DNA from: an uncultured Eubacteriales bacterium
GTDB taxonomy: Bacteria > Bacillota > Clostridia > Oscillospirales > CAG-272
Direction: 5' to 3'
Length of the DNA: 64,000 nucleotides
Assembly (NCBI GenBank): GCA_900549725.1
Contig: URPL01000007.1
Span: forward strand, 7,169-71,168
Made by a program: the position numbers and the translations under genes. The notes below the pieces were generated by a model that saw only the letters and a list, made by a program, of their open reading frames with translations, did not search any database and was not told the DNA's origin. Of the stretch, positions 1-8,463 are shown piece by piece (the stretch's first letter is position 1; each line of letters begins with the position of its first letter).

Positions 1-425
1 CGCTTGTGTGCGATTTTGAAGAAGAGGAGCAGGCGCGGGAGCAGTGGGATGAATATCTGTTCGGAGATGCGATGCTGGTTGCCCCCATCACCGATGAAAA
101 CAAGGAACGGGATGTTTATCTGCCGCGCGGCGAATGGATCGGCTTTTTTGACGGCAAACGGTATGCGGGCGGGGTGCACCATGTAATCACCGATGAGATT
201 CCCGTGTTTGTCAAGGCGGGTTCGCTGATTCCCCTGGCAGATGCGGTGGAGCACATTGAAGAGCAGACACGTTTTGCGGTGATGCTGCATGCCTTCGGCG
301 ATTGCCGAAACAGTGTATGCCGCCTTGCGGACGACGACGCGGACGGAACGGTTTTTTGCATAGATTCCGTTGCCCGCGGGCGCTTTGGCAAGCGCTATGA
401 GATTGTCGGGCTCAAACAACACTGA
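1..425 (+). CDS. GH31 family alpha-glycosidase, C-terminal fragment (5' end outside window)
   Basis: Partial gene; only about 140 C-terminal residues are visible, reading in the frame that begins at base 3. The motif YLFGDAMLVAP, then VYLPRGEW and IPVFVKAGSLIPL, are the conserved end of the catalytic barrel and the proximal C-terminal beta domain of glycoside hydrolase family 31 (alpha-glucosidase/alpha-xylosidase). The catalytic aspartates lie upstream of the window, so substrate specificity cannot be judged. The gene ends 10 nt before a bidirectional terminator and converges on the ispH-S1 operon. The residues GTG-Cys-Asp seen near the left edge are internal, not a start. Confidence 0.85.
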   Translation, partial: LVCDFEEEEQAREQWDEYLFGDAMLVAPITDENKERDVYLPRGEWIGFFDGKRYAGGVHHVITDEIPVFVKAGSLIPLADAVEHIEEQTRFAVMLHAFGDCRNSVCRLADDDADGTVFCIDSVARGRFGKRYEIVGLKQH

Positions 426-431
426 AAAATA

Positions 432-471
432 AGAAAAAGTGCCGCTGCATACGCAGCGGCACTTAATTTTT
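432..471. terminator. Bidirectional intrinsic terminator
   Basis: An 11-bp perfect stem, agtgccgctgc/gcagcggcact, with loop atac (arms 438-448 and 453-463). It is followed by taattttt on the plus strand and by a T-run (tttttctt) on the minus strand. It sits between the convergent GH31 gene and the ispH-S1 operon and can end both transcripts. Confidence 0.85.
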
Positions 472-479
472 GCTCGGAA

Positions 480-2576
480 TTATTCGGCGTCGTCTTCAGC
501 AGCTTCTTCCACCGCGTCTGCAACTTCTTCGATGGCTTCGTCTTCGGCTGCATATTCCTCAGCTTCTTCCTCTGCCTCGGTCTCATAGTCCTCATCATTC
601 AAAAGAGCGCGAATGGAGAGGGAAACCTTCTGTGCATCCATATCAATGCCGACAATCTTTGCATCCACAACCTGGCCCTTTTCCAAAACCTCGGCAGGGG
701 ATGCGATGCGGTGATCGGTAATCTGCGAGATGTGAATCAAGCCGTCCACACCGGGCACGATTTCGGCAAATGCGCCGAAGGGCATCATGTTGACGATCTT
801 CACGGAAGCAACGTCGCCGACCTCGTATTGATCGGTGAAGATCTTCCAAGGATTCATTTCCTCGGTCTTATAGCCAAGGGAAATGCGCTTTTTCTCGGGA
901 TCGAAGTCCTTGACAAAGACGTCGATGTGCTGGCCGAGCTCAACCACGGCAGAGGGATGCTTGATGTGTCTCCAGGACAGCTCGGAGGTATGTACCATAC
1001 CGTCCACACCGCCAAGATCAACAAAAGCACCGTAGGGCATGAAGCTCTTTACAACACCGTCATAATGCTTGCCGACTTCGATATTCTTCCAAAATTCTTC
1101 TTCCTTTGCGGCGCGCTCTTCGCGGAGCACTTCGCGGATGGAAGCGACGGCGCGGCGGCGCTGCTCGTTGATATCGATGATCTTCACGCGCTGCGTGGTG
1201 CCCATGAGCTGTGCCATGTCGGCGCCGCGGGGCAGGCCGGACTGGGATGCGGGGATAAACACCTTTGTGCCGCAGACATAGATCAGAGCGCCTTTTTCCA
1301 TGGTCTCAACGATCTTGCCGGTGAGAACGGAGCCCTCTTGATATGCCTTGAGAATATCCTGCCAGTGGTGAATGCTGTCAACACGCTTTTTGGACAGGGT
1401 TGCCGTTCCGTCGACATCACTGACGCGGAACGCGATTGCTTCGATCTCGTCGCCGACTTTGTACATCGTCTTGACGTCAACGGTCGGATTGTCCGTAATA
1501 TCGTCGAAGGACAGAATGCCGGTCACTTTGGAGCCGATATCCACATGGATCTCGGTCGGGGTGATCGAAGTGATAATGCCCTTAACAACATCTCCTGTAT
1601 TTAAAGTTTTGAAGGATTCATCCAGCATTTGCTCAAAGGTTTGTTCGTTTGTGTTTTGTTCATTCATGGTTTTTCTTACCTCCTGTATAATATCGCGGGG
1701 GGTGGAAGCACCCGCGGTAATACCCACAAGACTGTGAGCAGCTAACGAAGGACGCGGCACCTCGCCTGCTTCTTCGACAAAGAAGGTCTGCGGGCAAAAG
1801 CGCTTGCTGATGGCATAGAGCTTTTGCGTATTGGAGGAGCTTTTCCCGCCGACAACCAGCATCACATCGGCACGCTTTGCCAAAGCCGCCGTTTCCGATT
1901 GTCTGTCTTCCGTAACACTACATATTGTATCAAAAATATTTGCATTTGTATATAGTTTTTTTAATTTTTTCTGACATTTTTTATATTCCGATAGACTTTG
2001 CGTGGTCTGAGAGACCAAAATCAGGCGTTTTTTCTGCGCAAGAGCCTCGGCGTTTGCCGTAAGATATGCTTCAAACGATGCAAAATCCGCAAAAACTTCG
2101 CTGCGGCAGGAGAAATAACTGCGGATTCCTTCCACCTCCGGGTGCCGCTCATCCCCGAAAATAAGGCCGAGCGCCTCCTCCGGATGCTCCGAAAACGGGG
2201 CAGATTCCTCTTTGGCGATGCGGTGTATTTTTTTGACAAACGGACAGGTGCAGTCCACAACGGAAAGCGAAGGAGCGCTCTTTTGTACCAGACGCAGATG
2301 CTGCTCCTGTGCCTGCGCGATGCCGTGTGTGCGTATGACAAGCACTGTTTTTTTGCCGCCCTTTGCCGCATTTAATGCGGCTTGCAGCTCTGCTTCATCG
2401 GAAAGCACGGTAACGCCCCCGCGCGAAAGCTCAGCGGTGACATGCGGGTTATGAATCAGGCAGCCGAGGGTATACAGCCTTGCGCCGTCGTTTTCTTCAA
2501 TCAAAGCGCGAACGGTTTTGACCGCACGCTCCACCCCAAAGCAAAACCCCGCGCTTTTTGCAAGCTCAATTTTCAT
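480..2576 (-). CDS. ispH: IspH / ribosomal protein S1 fusion (HMBPP reductase + S1 repeats)
   Basis: 698 residues. Residues 1-300 are 4-hydroxy-3-methylbut-2-enyl diphosphate reductase, the last MEP-pathway enzyme (makes IPP/DMAPP). Its [4Fe-4S] ligands are visible as C12 (GFCFGVERA), C111 (CTCPFV) and C219 (TICSVTEDRQ), and HPEVEG and GASTP are present. From residue 304 come four S1 RNA-binding repeats (for example GIITSITPTEIHVDIG and GVVKSFMPYGAFVDLGG) and an acidic Glu/Ala tail. This fusion is established in Clostridia. Start chosen at MKIELAKSAG; longer frames read through upstream plsC. The gene overlaps the plsC end by 11 nt and closes the operon. A Shine-Dalgarno inside the gene precedes Met304 (separate entry). 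Confidence 0.95.
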   Translation of the reverse strand: MKIELAKSAGFCFGVERAVKTVRALIEENDGARLYTLGCLIHNPHVTAELSRGGVTVLSDEAELQAALNAAKGGKKTVLVIRTHGIAQAQEQHLRLVQKSAPSLSVVDCTCPFVKKIHRIAKEESAPFSEHPEEALGLIFGDERHPEVEGIRSYFSCRSEVFADFASFEAYLTANAEALAQKKRLILVSQTTQSLSEYKKCQKKLKKLYTNANIFDTICSVTEDRQSETAALAKRADVMLVVGGKSSSNTQKLYAISKRFCPQTFFVEEAGEVPRPSLAAHSLVGITAGASTPRDIIQEVRKTMNEQNTNEQTFEQMLDESFKTLNTGDVVKGIITSITPTEIHVDIGSKVTGILSFDDITDNPTVDVKTMYKVGDEIEAIAFRVSDVDGTATLSKKRVDSIHHWQDILKAYQEGSVLTGKIVETMEKGALIYVCGTKVFIPASQSGLPRGADMAQLMGTTQRVKIIDINEQRRRAVASIREVLREERAAKEEEFWKNIEVGKHYDGVVKSFMPYGAFVDLGGVDGMVHTSELSWRHIKHPSAVVELGQHIDVFVKDFDPEKKRISLGYKTEEMNPWKIFTDQYEVGDVASVKIVNMMPFGAFAEIVPGVDGLIHISQITDHRIASPAEVLEKGQVVDAKIVGIDMDAQKVSLSIRALLNDEDYETEAEEEAEEYAAEDEAIEEVADAVEEAAEDDAE
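1665..1684 (-). promoter_or_regulatory. Internal Shine-Dalgarno and ATG for free S1 protein
   Basis: Read on the minus strand, AGGAGGT (1684-1678) stands 10-11 nt before an in-frame ATG (1667-1665, Met304 of the fusion). The codons encode Gln-Glu-Val at the very end of the IspH domain. This is a near-perfect anti-16S match at exactly the domain boundary. It suggests independent translation of a 395-residue S1 protein from the same mRNA. The sequence is directly seen; the function is inferred. Confidence 0.6.
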
Positions 2577-3207
2577 TGCTTTTTTGCGGGGCGGGCGGGG
2601 AATATTTGCGCGGCAGAGAGCAAATGCGTGCAAAGAGAAGCTTTGTCGCCGCTTCGTAATCGCCGTGCTCGTGCTCCGTATTTTCCGCAAGCCCGAGCTC
2701 CTGTGGAGAAATAGGCGCGCCGTATACTACGCGAATACGGCGGAAAATGCGCGGGGCAAACCCTTTTGTGTCAATATAAACGGGCAAAATCGGCACCTGT
2801 GCCCGATAGCACAGCATTGCGGCACCGTGATGCGTGGAGGTGAGGGAGGGCTCAACGCCCGGGCGGCGCGTGCCCTGCGGAAAAATCGCGACCGATTTGC
2901 CGTCCTTCAAAAGGGAGATGGCATGGCGCAGGGAAGAGAGATCAGCTGCGCCGCGATTGACGGGAAACGCCCCGAGGCTGCGAAAAAACGCGCCGAGCAG
3001 GGGAATTGCGATCAGTTCTTTTTTCGCCATAAAAAAAAGCTGCTGCCGCACGCCGATTCCGCTTGTGATAATATCGCTGAAAGAAAGATGATTGGCGCAG
3101 AGCAGATACGGCCCCTGCGGCTCGTTTTCCTGCCCTTCAAATTCCACGCGATAAAAGAGCCTTGCAAAGCCGTAGGCTATTTTCTTCCAAAACGAATATG
3201 CGCTCAT
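2566..3207 (-). CDS. plsC: 1-acyl-sn-glycerol-3-phosphate acyltransferase
   Basis: 213 residues. Transfers an acyl chain to lysophosphatidic acid, giving phosphatidic acid for membrane lipid synthesis; membrane-associated on the cytoplasmic face. The acyltransferase NHx4D motif is N39-H-L-S-F-S-D45, and the second block is FPQGTR at 109-114 (usual consensus FPEGTR; Glu replaced by Gln). The PILPVYI block follows. There is one N-terminal amphipathic or membrane helix. The start overlaps the cmk stop as ATGA, indicating coupled translation. Length is typical of short bacterial PlsC proteins. The cmk-plsC-ispH order is common in Clostridia. Confidence 0.92.
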   Translation of the reverse strand: MSAYSFWKKIAYGFARLFYRVEFEGQENEPQGPYLLCANHLSFSDIITSGIGVRQQLFFMAKKELIAIPLLGAFFRSLGAFPVNRGAADLSSLRHAISLLKDGKSVAIFPQGTRRPGVEPSLTSTHHGAAMLCYRAQVPILPVYIDTKGFAPRIFRRIRVVYGAPISPQELGLAENTEHEHGDYEAATKLLFARICSLPRKYSPPAPQKSNEN

Positions 3208-3887
3208 ACGATCCCCTCGCTCTTTTCGCGGATGATGGAAAGCACGGCGTCCACCGTCTGCTCAAAATCAAGCGCGGAGCTGTCCAGCATGACCGCGTCC
3301 GCCGCGGGCACGCAGGGGGCGACGGCGCGCGTTGCGTCGCGTGCGTCACGCTCCTCCATTTCGGCAAGAATCTGCGAAAAAGAGACATCCTGTCCGCGCG
3401 CCTTCAGCTCCGCAACACGGCGGCGCGCCCGTTCTTTGGCGCTGGCAAAGAGGAAAATCTTTACCTTAGCCTGCGGAAAGATCACGGTGCCGATGTCTCT
3501 GCCGTCCATAATGATATTATAGCGGCGGGAAAGGCTGCGCTGTGTGTCCAAAAGAAAGGCGCGCACCTGCGGGATTTTTGAGACGCAGGAGGCATAATGG
3601 GAAACAATGTTCTCCCGAATGGCAGTGCTGACGCATTCGCCGTTTAAATAAACCTGCTGTTCTCCGTTTTCGTCATAGGAAAGATCTACCTGCACCTGCG
3701 GCAGCACGGCGCAGACCGCCTGCGCATTCTCCGGGTCGATATTCGCGCGAAAGACAAAAAGCCCGATAGTGCGATACAGCGCGCCCGTATCGACATAGGT
3801 AAATCCCAGCCGCTTTGCAACGCTTTTGGCAACGGTGCTTTTGCCGGCACCGGAGGGCCCGTCCAGGGCAATTTGAATGAATTCCAT
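3204..3887 (-). CDS. cmk: Cytidylate kinase ((d)CMP kinase)
   Basis: 227 residues. Phosphorylates CMP and dCMP with ATP, feeding pyrimidine nucleotide and phospholipid synthesis in the cytoplasm. The P-loop is GPSGAGKST at 10-18. FTYVDTGALYR is the substrate-binding segment, MDGRDIGTVIFP the NMP-binding motif, and ERARRRVAEL the lid region. The start has an AAAGGAAA ribosome site 6 nt upstream. The gene lies 28 nt after the flavoprotein gene and overlaps plsC by 4 nt, so it is an internal operon member. Length matches the family. Confidence 0.95.
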   Translation of the reverse strand: MEFIQIALDGPSGAGKSTVAKSVAKRLGFTYVDTGALYRTIGLFVFRANIDPENAQAVCAVLPQVQVDLSYDENGEQQVYLNGECVSTAIRENIVSHYASCVSKIPQVRAFLLDTQRSLSRRYNIIMDGRDIGTVIFPQAKVKIFLFASAKERARRRVAELKARGQDVSFSQILAEMEERDARDATRAVAPCVPAADAVMLDSSALDFEQTVDAVLSIIREKSEGIV

Positions 3888-3915
3888 ATCGGTTTCCTTT
3901 CCGTTTCTTTTTCAT

Positions 3916-5172
3916 TTATGGGATGAGCGCGGCTGCCTTTCCCGCCGCATTTGCACAGGCAAAGCAGATTTGCAGATTATATCCGCCCGTATAGGCATCC
4001 ACATCGATCATCTCGCCCGCAAAGTACAGGCCGCTGCAAAGGCGGGATGCCATGGTGCGCGGGTCGAGCTCGCGGGTGTCAACGCCGCCGCGGGTGACGA
4101 TGGCTTCGTCAATAGGGCGAAATTTTGTGGGATGCAGCGTAAAATCCTTGATCACGCGGCACAGGGCGCGGCGCTGCTCTTTGGTGATCTGATGCACCTT
4201 TTGGTGCGGGGGGATACCGCAGCGGGCAATCACCGGGTCGATCAGGGCACGGGGCAGAAGCGCCCCGAGCGAATTCTGAAAATCGCGGTTTGCATTTTCC
4301 GAGAAATCGGAAAGAATGCGCGCATTTAATGTTTTTTCGTCCAGTGCGGGCTTGAAATCCAGGTGAACGACAAGGCGTGACAGCTCTTTTTCTTCAAGAT
4401 CGGCGGAGGCGCTGAGAATCATCGGGCCGGAAACGCCGAAATGCGTGAACAGCATTTCCCCAAAGTCCGAATATACGGTTTTACCGTCCTGCCCGACGGT
4501 GATGCGCAGCGCCGTGTTTTTCGGCGCAAGCCCCGCCATTGCCGCACAATCCTTTTCCGCGCATTCTATGGGGATGAGGGAAGGGGCGGGAGAAATGATC
4601 GTGTGTCCTGCCTCTTCGGCAAAGCGATAGCCGTCTCCGGTGGAGCCGGTTGCGGGATAGGAAAGCCCGCCGCAGGCAAGGATCACACAGTCTGCCTGTG
4701 CCTCCCCGTGCGCTGTGAGGACTCCGCAGCAGCGCGTTTTGTCCTGCGAGAGCAGGAGCCCTGTTACCGTTCCATGCACAAGCTCTGCGCCGCATCTTGT
4801 AAGATAGCGTTTGAGCGCTCCGACGACATCAGCGGCACGGTCCGAGACGGGAAACACGCGACCGCCGCGCTCCGTTTTGAGCGGGCAGCCGAGCGATTCG
4901 AACAAATCCATGGTGCCCGATGGAGGAAAGGCATGCAGCGCGCTTTGCAAAAAGCGCGGATTGCGCCGTGTTGCCTCCAAAACCTCGGAAGCGCTGCAGT
5001 TGTTGGTGAGATTACAGCGCCCTTTGCCTGTGATCGCCAGCTTTTTCCCGACGCGGTCATTTTTTTCATACAGGCGCACGGCGGCACCGCTCTCGGCGGC
5101 GCGGCAGGCGGCAAGCATGCCCGCAGGGCCCGCGCCCACCACAATCACGCGGCGCTTTTGTTCAGTGTGCAC
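3916..5172 (-). CDS. BaiN/HI0933-family FAD-dependent oxidoreductase
   Basis: 418 residues from a GTG start. The FAD dinucleotide motif is GAGPAG at 13-18, preceded by VIVV. GKGRCNLTN, ILACGGLSYPATGSTGDGY and the C-terminal GGYNLQICFACANAAGKAA block are hallmarks of the HI0933/YhiN/BaiN flavoproteins. A BaiN homologue has been linked to bile-acid dehydroxylation, but most members are uncharacterised, so no substrate is assigned. The GTG at 5172 is preferred because GAGG lies 7 nt upstream; longer frames run inside the regulator gene. It overlaps the rpiR-type gene by 11 nt, so the two are translationally coupled. Confidence 0.85.
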   Translation of the reverse strand: MHTEQKRRVIVVGAGPAGMLAACRAAESGAAVRLYEKNDRVGKKLAITGKGRCNLTNNCSASEVLEATRRNPRFLQSALHAFPPSGTMDLFESLGCPLKTERGGRVFPVSDRAADVVGALKRYLTRCGAELVHGTVTGLLLSQDKTRCCGVLTAHGEAQADCVILACGGLSYPATGSTGDGYRFAEEAGHTIISPAPSLIPIECAEKDCAAMAGLAPKNTALRITVGQDGKTVYSDFGEMLFTHFGVSGPMILSASADLEEKELSRLVVHLDFKPALDEKTLNARILSDFSENANRDFQNSLGALLPRALIDPVIARCGIPPHQKVHQITKEQRRALCRVIKDFTLHPTKFRPIDEAIVTRGGVDTRELDPRTMASRLCSGLYFAGEMIDVDAYTGGYNLQICFACANAAGKAAALIP

Positions 5173-6037
5173 CGTCGTCCTCTTTCTTTTCGTATACGTC
5201 GAATTGATCCCACATGCCCTCAAGTGTTGAAAACACGGAGCAAACCTCATCGGATTTCTGCCGCGTGACTGCGGCAATGAGTGCATTGATCAGAGAGAGC
5301 GGCGCAACCAGGGAATCCACAAAGGATGCCATATCGCTCTTTGCGGTTAGGGTGTAATCTGCAAATTCCGTCAAAGGGGAGGCGCTGTTATCCGTGATGG
5401 CAAGCGTGTTTGCACCGTGCGCCTGCATATATTCCATGGCGGCGACCACTCTTTTGGAATACCGCGGAAAAGAAATGCCGATAAAGAGATCTCCTTTTTT
5501 GGCGCGGAAAATCTGTTCGAACACTTCGCTGCGCGAGGTGGTCTGCAGGAGCTTGACATCCTCAAAAATCATATTGAAATAAAAATAGAGGAAGGAGGCA
5601 AGCGCCGAGGAGGAACGCACCCCCATGATATAAATGCGCTTTGCATGCACAATAGCATTCACCGTCGCTTCGAAAGCCGCCCCGTTCAGATGTTCCAGGG
5701 TATAGCGGATTTTTTCCATATCTGAAGCGAGAATCTTTTCCGGAACGCTGCCGTCCCCGATGCGGAAATCGGAAACCTCGATGCGCTGCAGGGCGGTGAG
5801 CTTGTTGCGGATCAGCTCCTGCAGAGATTTTTGCAGCTCGGGATAACCGTCAAAGCCGAGCTCATCCGCAAAGCGGACCACCGTTGATTCCGAAACGCCG
5901 ACCGTTGCGCCCAGGCGCGAGGCGGTCATATAGGCAGCCTTTTCATAATGCTGCAGCATATAGGTTCCGATGAGTTTCTGTCCTTTGGAAAACCCGCTCA
6001 TGCGGGCTTCGATCAGCCGCAAAACGTCTGCTTCCAT
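5162..6037 (-). CDS. MurR/RpiR-family transcriptional regulator (HTH + SIS domain)
   Basis: 291 residues. The N-terminal third holds the helix-turn-helix of the RpiR family (ATVGVSESTVVRFADELGFDG). Residues about 110-250 form a SIS sugar-phosphate-binding domain (IMGVRSSSALASF, GISFPRYSKRVVAAMEYM, ITDNSASPL). Such proteins sense phosphosugars such as MurNAc-6-P or glucosamine-6-P. The likely targets are not evident. It sits in the middle of a biosynthetic operon (asd 21 nt upstream, BaiN-like gene overlapping downstream) rather than beside a sugar locus, which is odd. A GAGGAAG ribosome site precedes the ATG. Confidence 0.88.
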   Translation of the reverse strand: MEADVLRLIEARMSGFSKGQKLIGTYMLQHYEKAAYMTASRLGATVGVSESTVVRFADELGFDGYPELQKSLQELIRNKLTALQRIEVSDFRIGDGSVPEKILASDMEKIRYTLEHLNGAAFEATVNAIVHAKRIYIMGVRSSSALASFLYFYFNMIFEDVKLLQTTSRSEVFEQIFRAKKGDLFIGISFPRYSKRVVAAMEYMQAHGANTLAITDNSASPLTEFADYTLTAKSDMASFVDSLVAPLSLINALIAAVTRQKSDEVCSVFSTLEGMWDQFDVYEKKEDDGAH

Positions 6038-6058
6038 TTCAGCTTCCTCACTTTTCCT

Positions 6059-7171
6059 TCAGTCGTTTTTGAGTGCCTGCTCGCGCGGGAGCAAATAACC
6101 GAGAGCTACGAGCGCCTCAGCCTCCAAAACAGCACCGCCGGCGGCGCCGCGCAGCGTATTATGCGAAATTCCGACAAATTTATAATCAAACAGCGTATCC
6201 TCTCTCAGGCGCCCGAGGGAGATGCCCATTCCGCCCTCAAGGTCGCGGTCAAGGCGGGTCTGCGGGCGGTCGGGTTCTTCAAAATAGGTCAAAAACTGCT
6301 TCGGCGCAGAAGGCAGCTCCATTTTTTGCGGCAGGGAGCGATAATTTTTCCAAGCCGTGAGGATCTGCTTTTTGGTCGGTTTTTCGGCAAAGCGCACAAA
6401 GGTGCAGGCAAGGTGCCCGTTTGTCACGGGGACGCGGATACACTGCGAGGTGATCAGCGGCGCTTTGGCGCATACAATGCTGCCGTTTTCGATATGCCCC
6501 CAGATTTTCAGCGGCTCCTGCTCGCTTTTTTCCTCTTCGCCGCCGATATAAGGAATCACATTGTCCTGCATCTCCGGCCATTCGCGAAAGGTCTTTCCCG
6601 CGCCGGAAATCGCCTGATAGGTAGTAACGACGACCTCGGTCGGCTTATAGTCAAGCAGCGCGGAGAGCGCGGGAACATAGCTTTGAATGGAGCAGTTCGG
6701 CTTGACGGCGATAAAGCCGTATTTTGTGCCGAGGCGTTTGCGCTGAGAGGGAATAACGGCAAAGTGATCGGCGTTGATCTCCGGAATCACCATGGGAACA
6801 TCCGGCGTGCCGCGATGCGCGGAGTTGTTGGAAACAACGGGAATCTCCGCTTTGGCATAGCGCTCCTCCAGCACCTTGATCTCATCCTTTGGCATATTGA
6901 CCGCGCAGAAGACAAAATCCGTTTTTTCCTGCAGGGAGGCAATATCGCCTGCATCAAGCAGGCGCATCTCTTTGGCATAGGCGGGAATTTCGCCGCCGAG
7001 CTTCCAGCGGCCGCGCACAGCCTCTTCATAGCGCATGCCCGCGCTGCGGGCGCTTGCGGCAAGCGCGCTGACTTCAAAATAGGGATGGTTTTCCAGCAGC
7101 ATTACAAAACGCTGACCGACCATTCCGGTAGCGCCGACAATTCCGACGCGCAGTTTTCTATCCGGTTTCAT
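6059..7171 (-). CDS. asd: Aspartate-semialdehyde dehydrogenase
   Basis: 370 residues. NADPH-dependent reduction of aspartyl-4-phosphate to the semialdehyde, the branch point to lysine/diaminopimelate, threonine and methionine. The N-terminal Rossmann motif is GIVGATGMVGQ. The catalytic Cys is C160 in KPNCS, and the active-site His is H253 in VTNGHLACTF. Overall features (PNCSIQSYVPAL, SGAGKTFREWPE) resemble the archaeal/fungal-type enzyme more than the E. coli type. First gene of a probable six-gene operon behind a consensus sigma-A promoter. A GGAG ribosome site precedes the ATG. Confidence 0.95.
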   Translation of the reverse strand: MKPDRKLRVGIVGATGMVGQRFVMLLENHPYFEVSALAASARSAGMRYEEAVRGRWKLGGEIPAYAKEMRLLDAGDIASLQEKTDFVFCAVNMPKDEIKVLEERYAKAEIPVVSNNSAHRGTPDVPMVIPEINADHFAVIPSQRKRLGTKYGFIAVKPNCSIQSYVPALSALLDYKPTEVVVTTYQAISGAGKTFREWPEMQDNVIPYIGGEEEKSEQEPLKIWGHIENGSIVCAKAPLITSQCIRVPVTNGHLACTFVRFAEKPTKKQILTAWKNYRSLPQKMELPSAPKQFLTYFEEPDRPQTRLDRDLEGGMGISLGRLREDTLFDYKFVGISHNTLRGAAGGAVLEAEALVALGYLLPREQALKND

Positions 7172-7214
7172 AATTCATTTCTCCGATATTTGCAATGATT
7201 TTGTATCTCCTAAT

Positions 7215-7243
7215 ATTATAGCAAGATATATGCGGTTTGTCAA
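7215..7243 (-). promoter_or_regulatory. Sigma-A promoter of the asd operon
   Basis: Minus strand: TTGACA (7243-7238), 17-nt spacer, TATAAT (7220-7215), with TGC immediately before the -10 (extended -10). It is an exact consensus match, about 45 nt upstream of the asd start. It is the only strong promoter seen before the terminator at 432-471, so it probably drives all six genes. Confidence 0.85.
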
Positions 7244-7324
7244 AAGATTTTGCAAGTTGTGCGGCATATAACTTGCAAAAATTTTCGATTTGAAAAACGA
7301 AAGGAAAGAATTTTTTCCGCCGCG

Positions 7325-7353
7325 TTGACTTTTGCGGTTCAAAATGGTACAAT
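7325..7353 (+). promoter_or_regulatory. Sigma-A promoter of the PTS IIC-like gene
   Basis: TTGACT (7325-7330), 17-nt spacer, TACAAT (7348-7353); about 35 nt upstream of the GTG start at 7388. It diverges from the asd promoter in the same intergenic region. Confidence 0.7.
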
Positions 7354-7387
7354 AAACTCTCAATGAATTCAAACAGGGGGCGATTTT

Positions 7388-8446
7388 GTGACGGTTGGAG
7401 CGTTTTTGCGCAAAAAGCAGATTGTGCTTTCTCCGAAGCTTTATTTTGTCGATGCCATGGGCAGTATGGCGCAGGGGCTTTTTGCCTCTCTTTTGATCGG
7501 AACGATTTTTTCAACGCTCGGCAAATTTACCGGTCTGCAGTTCTTCGCCATGATTGCCGCCTATGCCACAAAAGCGACAGGGGCGGTGATCGGCGTTGCA
7601 ATCGCCTATGCGCTGAAGGCGCCGCTGCTCGTGCTGCTCAGCGCCGGGGTGGTCGGTATGGCGGGCAACGACATTGCAACCGCTTTTTTGATCGACGGCG
7701 CGGAAAAAAATCTGACCGGCGGGCCGGCAGGGGCGTTTATCGCCGTTGTGATTGCGGCGGAGCTTGGCAAGCTTGTCAGTAAAGAAACGAAAATCGACAT
7801 CTTGGTCACCCCGTGCGTTACGCTTCTCAGCGGCGTCGGAATTGCGGCGCTGGTGGGGCCGGGCGTCGGTTGGGTGATGTATTGGATCGGCAGCTTCCTC
7901 AACTATGCGACCGAGATGCAGCCGGTTCTCATGGGCATTGTGATCTCCGCCGCGGTCGGCGTGATACTCACCCTGCCGATCTCCTCCGCCGCAATCTGCG
8001 CCATGATCGGCATCGGCGGAATCGCCGGCGGGGCTGCTGCCGCGGGCTGCTGTGCGCAAATGGTCGGCTTTGCGGTAATGAGCTTTCGCGAAAACCGCTT
8101 CGGCGGGCTGATTGCGCAGGGGCTCGGCACCTCCATGCTGCAAATGGGCAATATTGTGAAGAATCCGCGCATTTGGATTCCCCCGACGCTCGCCTCCATG
8201 ATCACGGGTCCGCTTGCAAGTGCGGTATTCGGGCTGCGCTGCGAGGGCGTTTCCGCCGGAATGGGAACCTGCGGCCTGGTCGGTCCGCTCGGTATTCTCA
8301 CGGCGACGGACCGCACGCCCATGATGTGGGTCGGGCTTTTGCTGGTTTGCTTTGTGCTTCCGGCAATTCTTTCGGAGGCGTTTGCGCTTTTGCTGCGCCG
8401 CATCGGATGGATTCGGGAAAACGATTTGAAGCTTGACCTTTCCTGA
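7388..8446 (+). CDS. Orphan PTS EIIC-like membrane protein (PTS_EIIC_2 type)
   Basis: 352 residues, almost entirely hydrophobic, with about nine to ten membrane segments. Gly-rich repeats such as GIGGIAGGAAAAGC and PLGILTATDR, plus an N-terminal VDAMGSMAQGLFASLLIGTIF, resemble the PTS_EIIC_2 family of sugar permease-like proteins. Conventional EIIC proteins need EIIA/EIIB partners, and none is encoded nearby, so the substrate and even PTS coupling are unknown. Start is GTG 8 nt after GGGGG. The next gene begins 17 nt later, suggesting co-transcription with the PAP2 phosphatase. Confidence 0.8.
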   Translation: MTVGAFLRKKQIVLSPKLYFVDAMGSMAQGLFASLLIGTIFSTLGKFTGLQFFAMIAAYATKATGAVIGVAIAYALKAPLLVLLSAGVVGMAGNDIATAFLIDGAEKNLTGGPAGAFIAVVIAAELGKLVSKETKIDILVTPCVTLLSGVGIAALVGPGVGWVMYWIGSFLNYATEMQPVLMGIVISAAVGVILTLPISSAAICAMIGIGGIAGGAAAAGCCAQMVGFAVMSFRENRFGGLIAQGLGTSMLQMGNIVKNPRIWIPPTLASMITGPLASAVFGLRCEGVSAGMGTCGLVGPLGILTATDRTPMMWVGLLLVCFVLPAILSEAFALLLRRIGWIRENDLKLDLS

Positions 8447-8463
8447 AAAAGAAAAGAGGAGAC

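Noticed and set aside
7172..7387. Lysine riboswitch before asd (and likewise upstream of dapA)
   Set aside because: The asd leader is about 40 nt and the dapA upstream region shows none of the conserved lysine-riboswitch elements.
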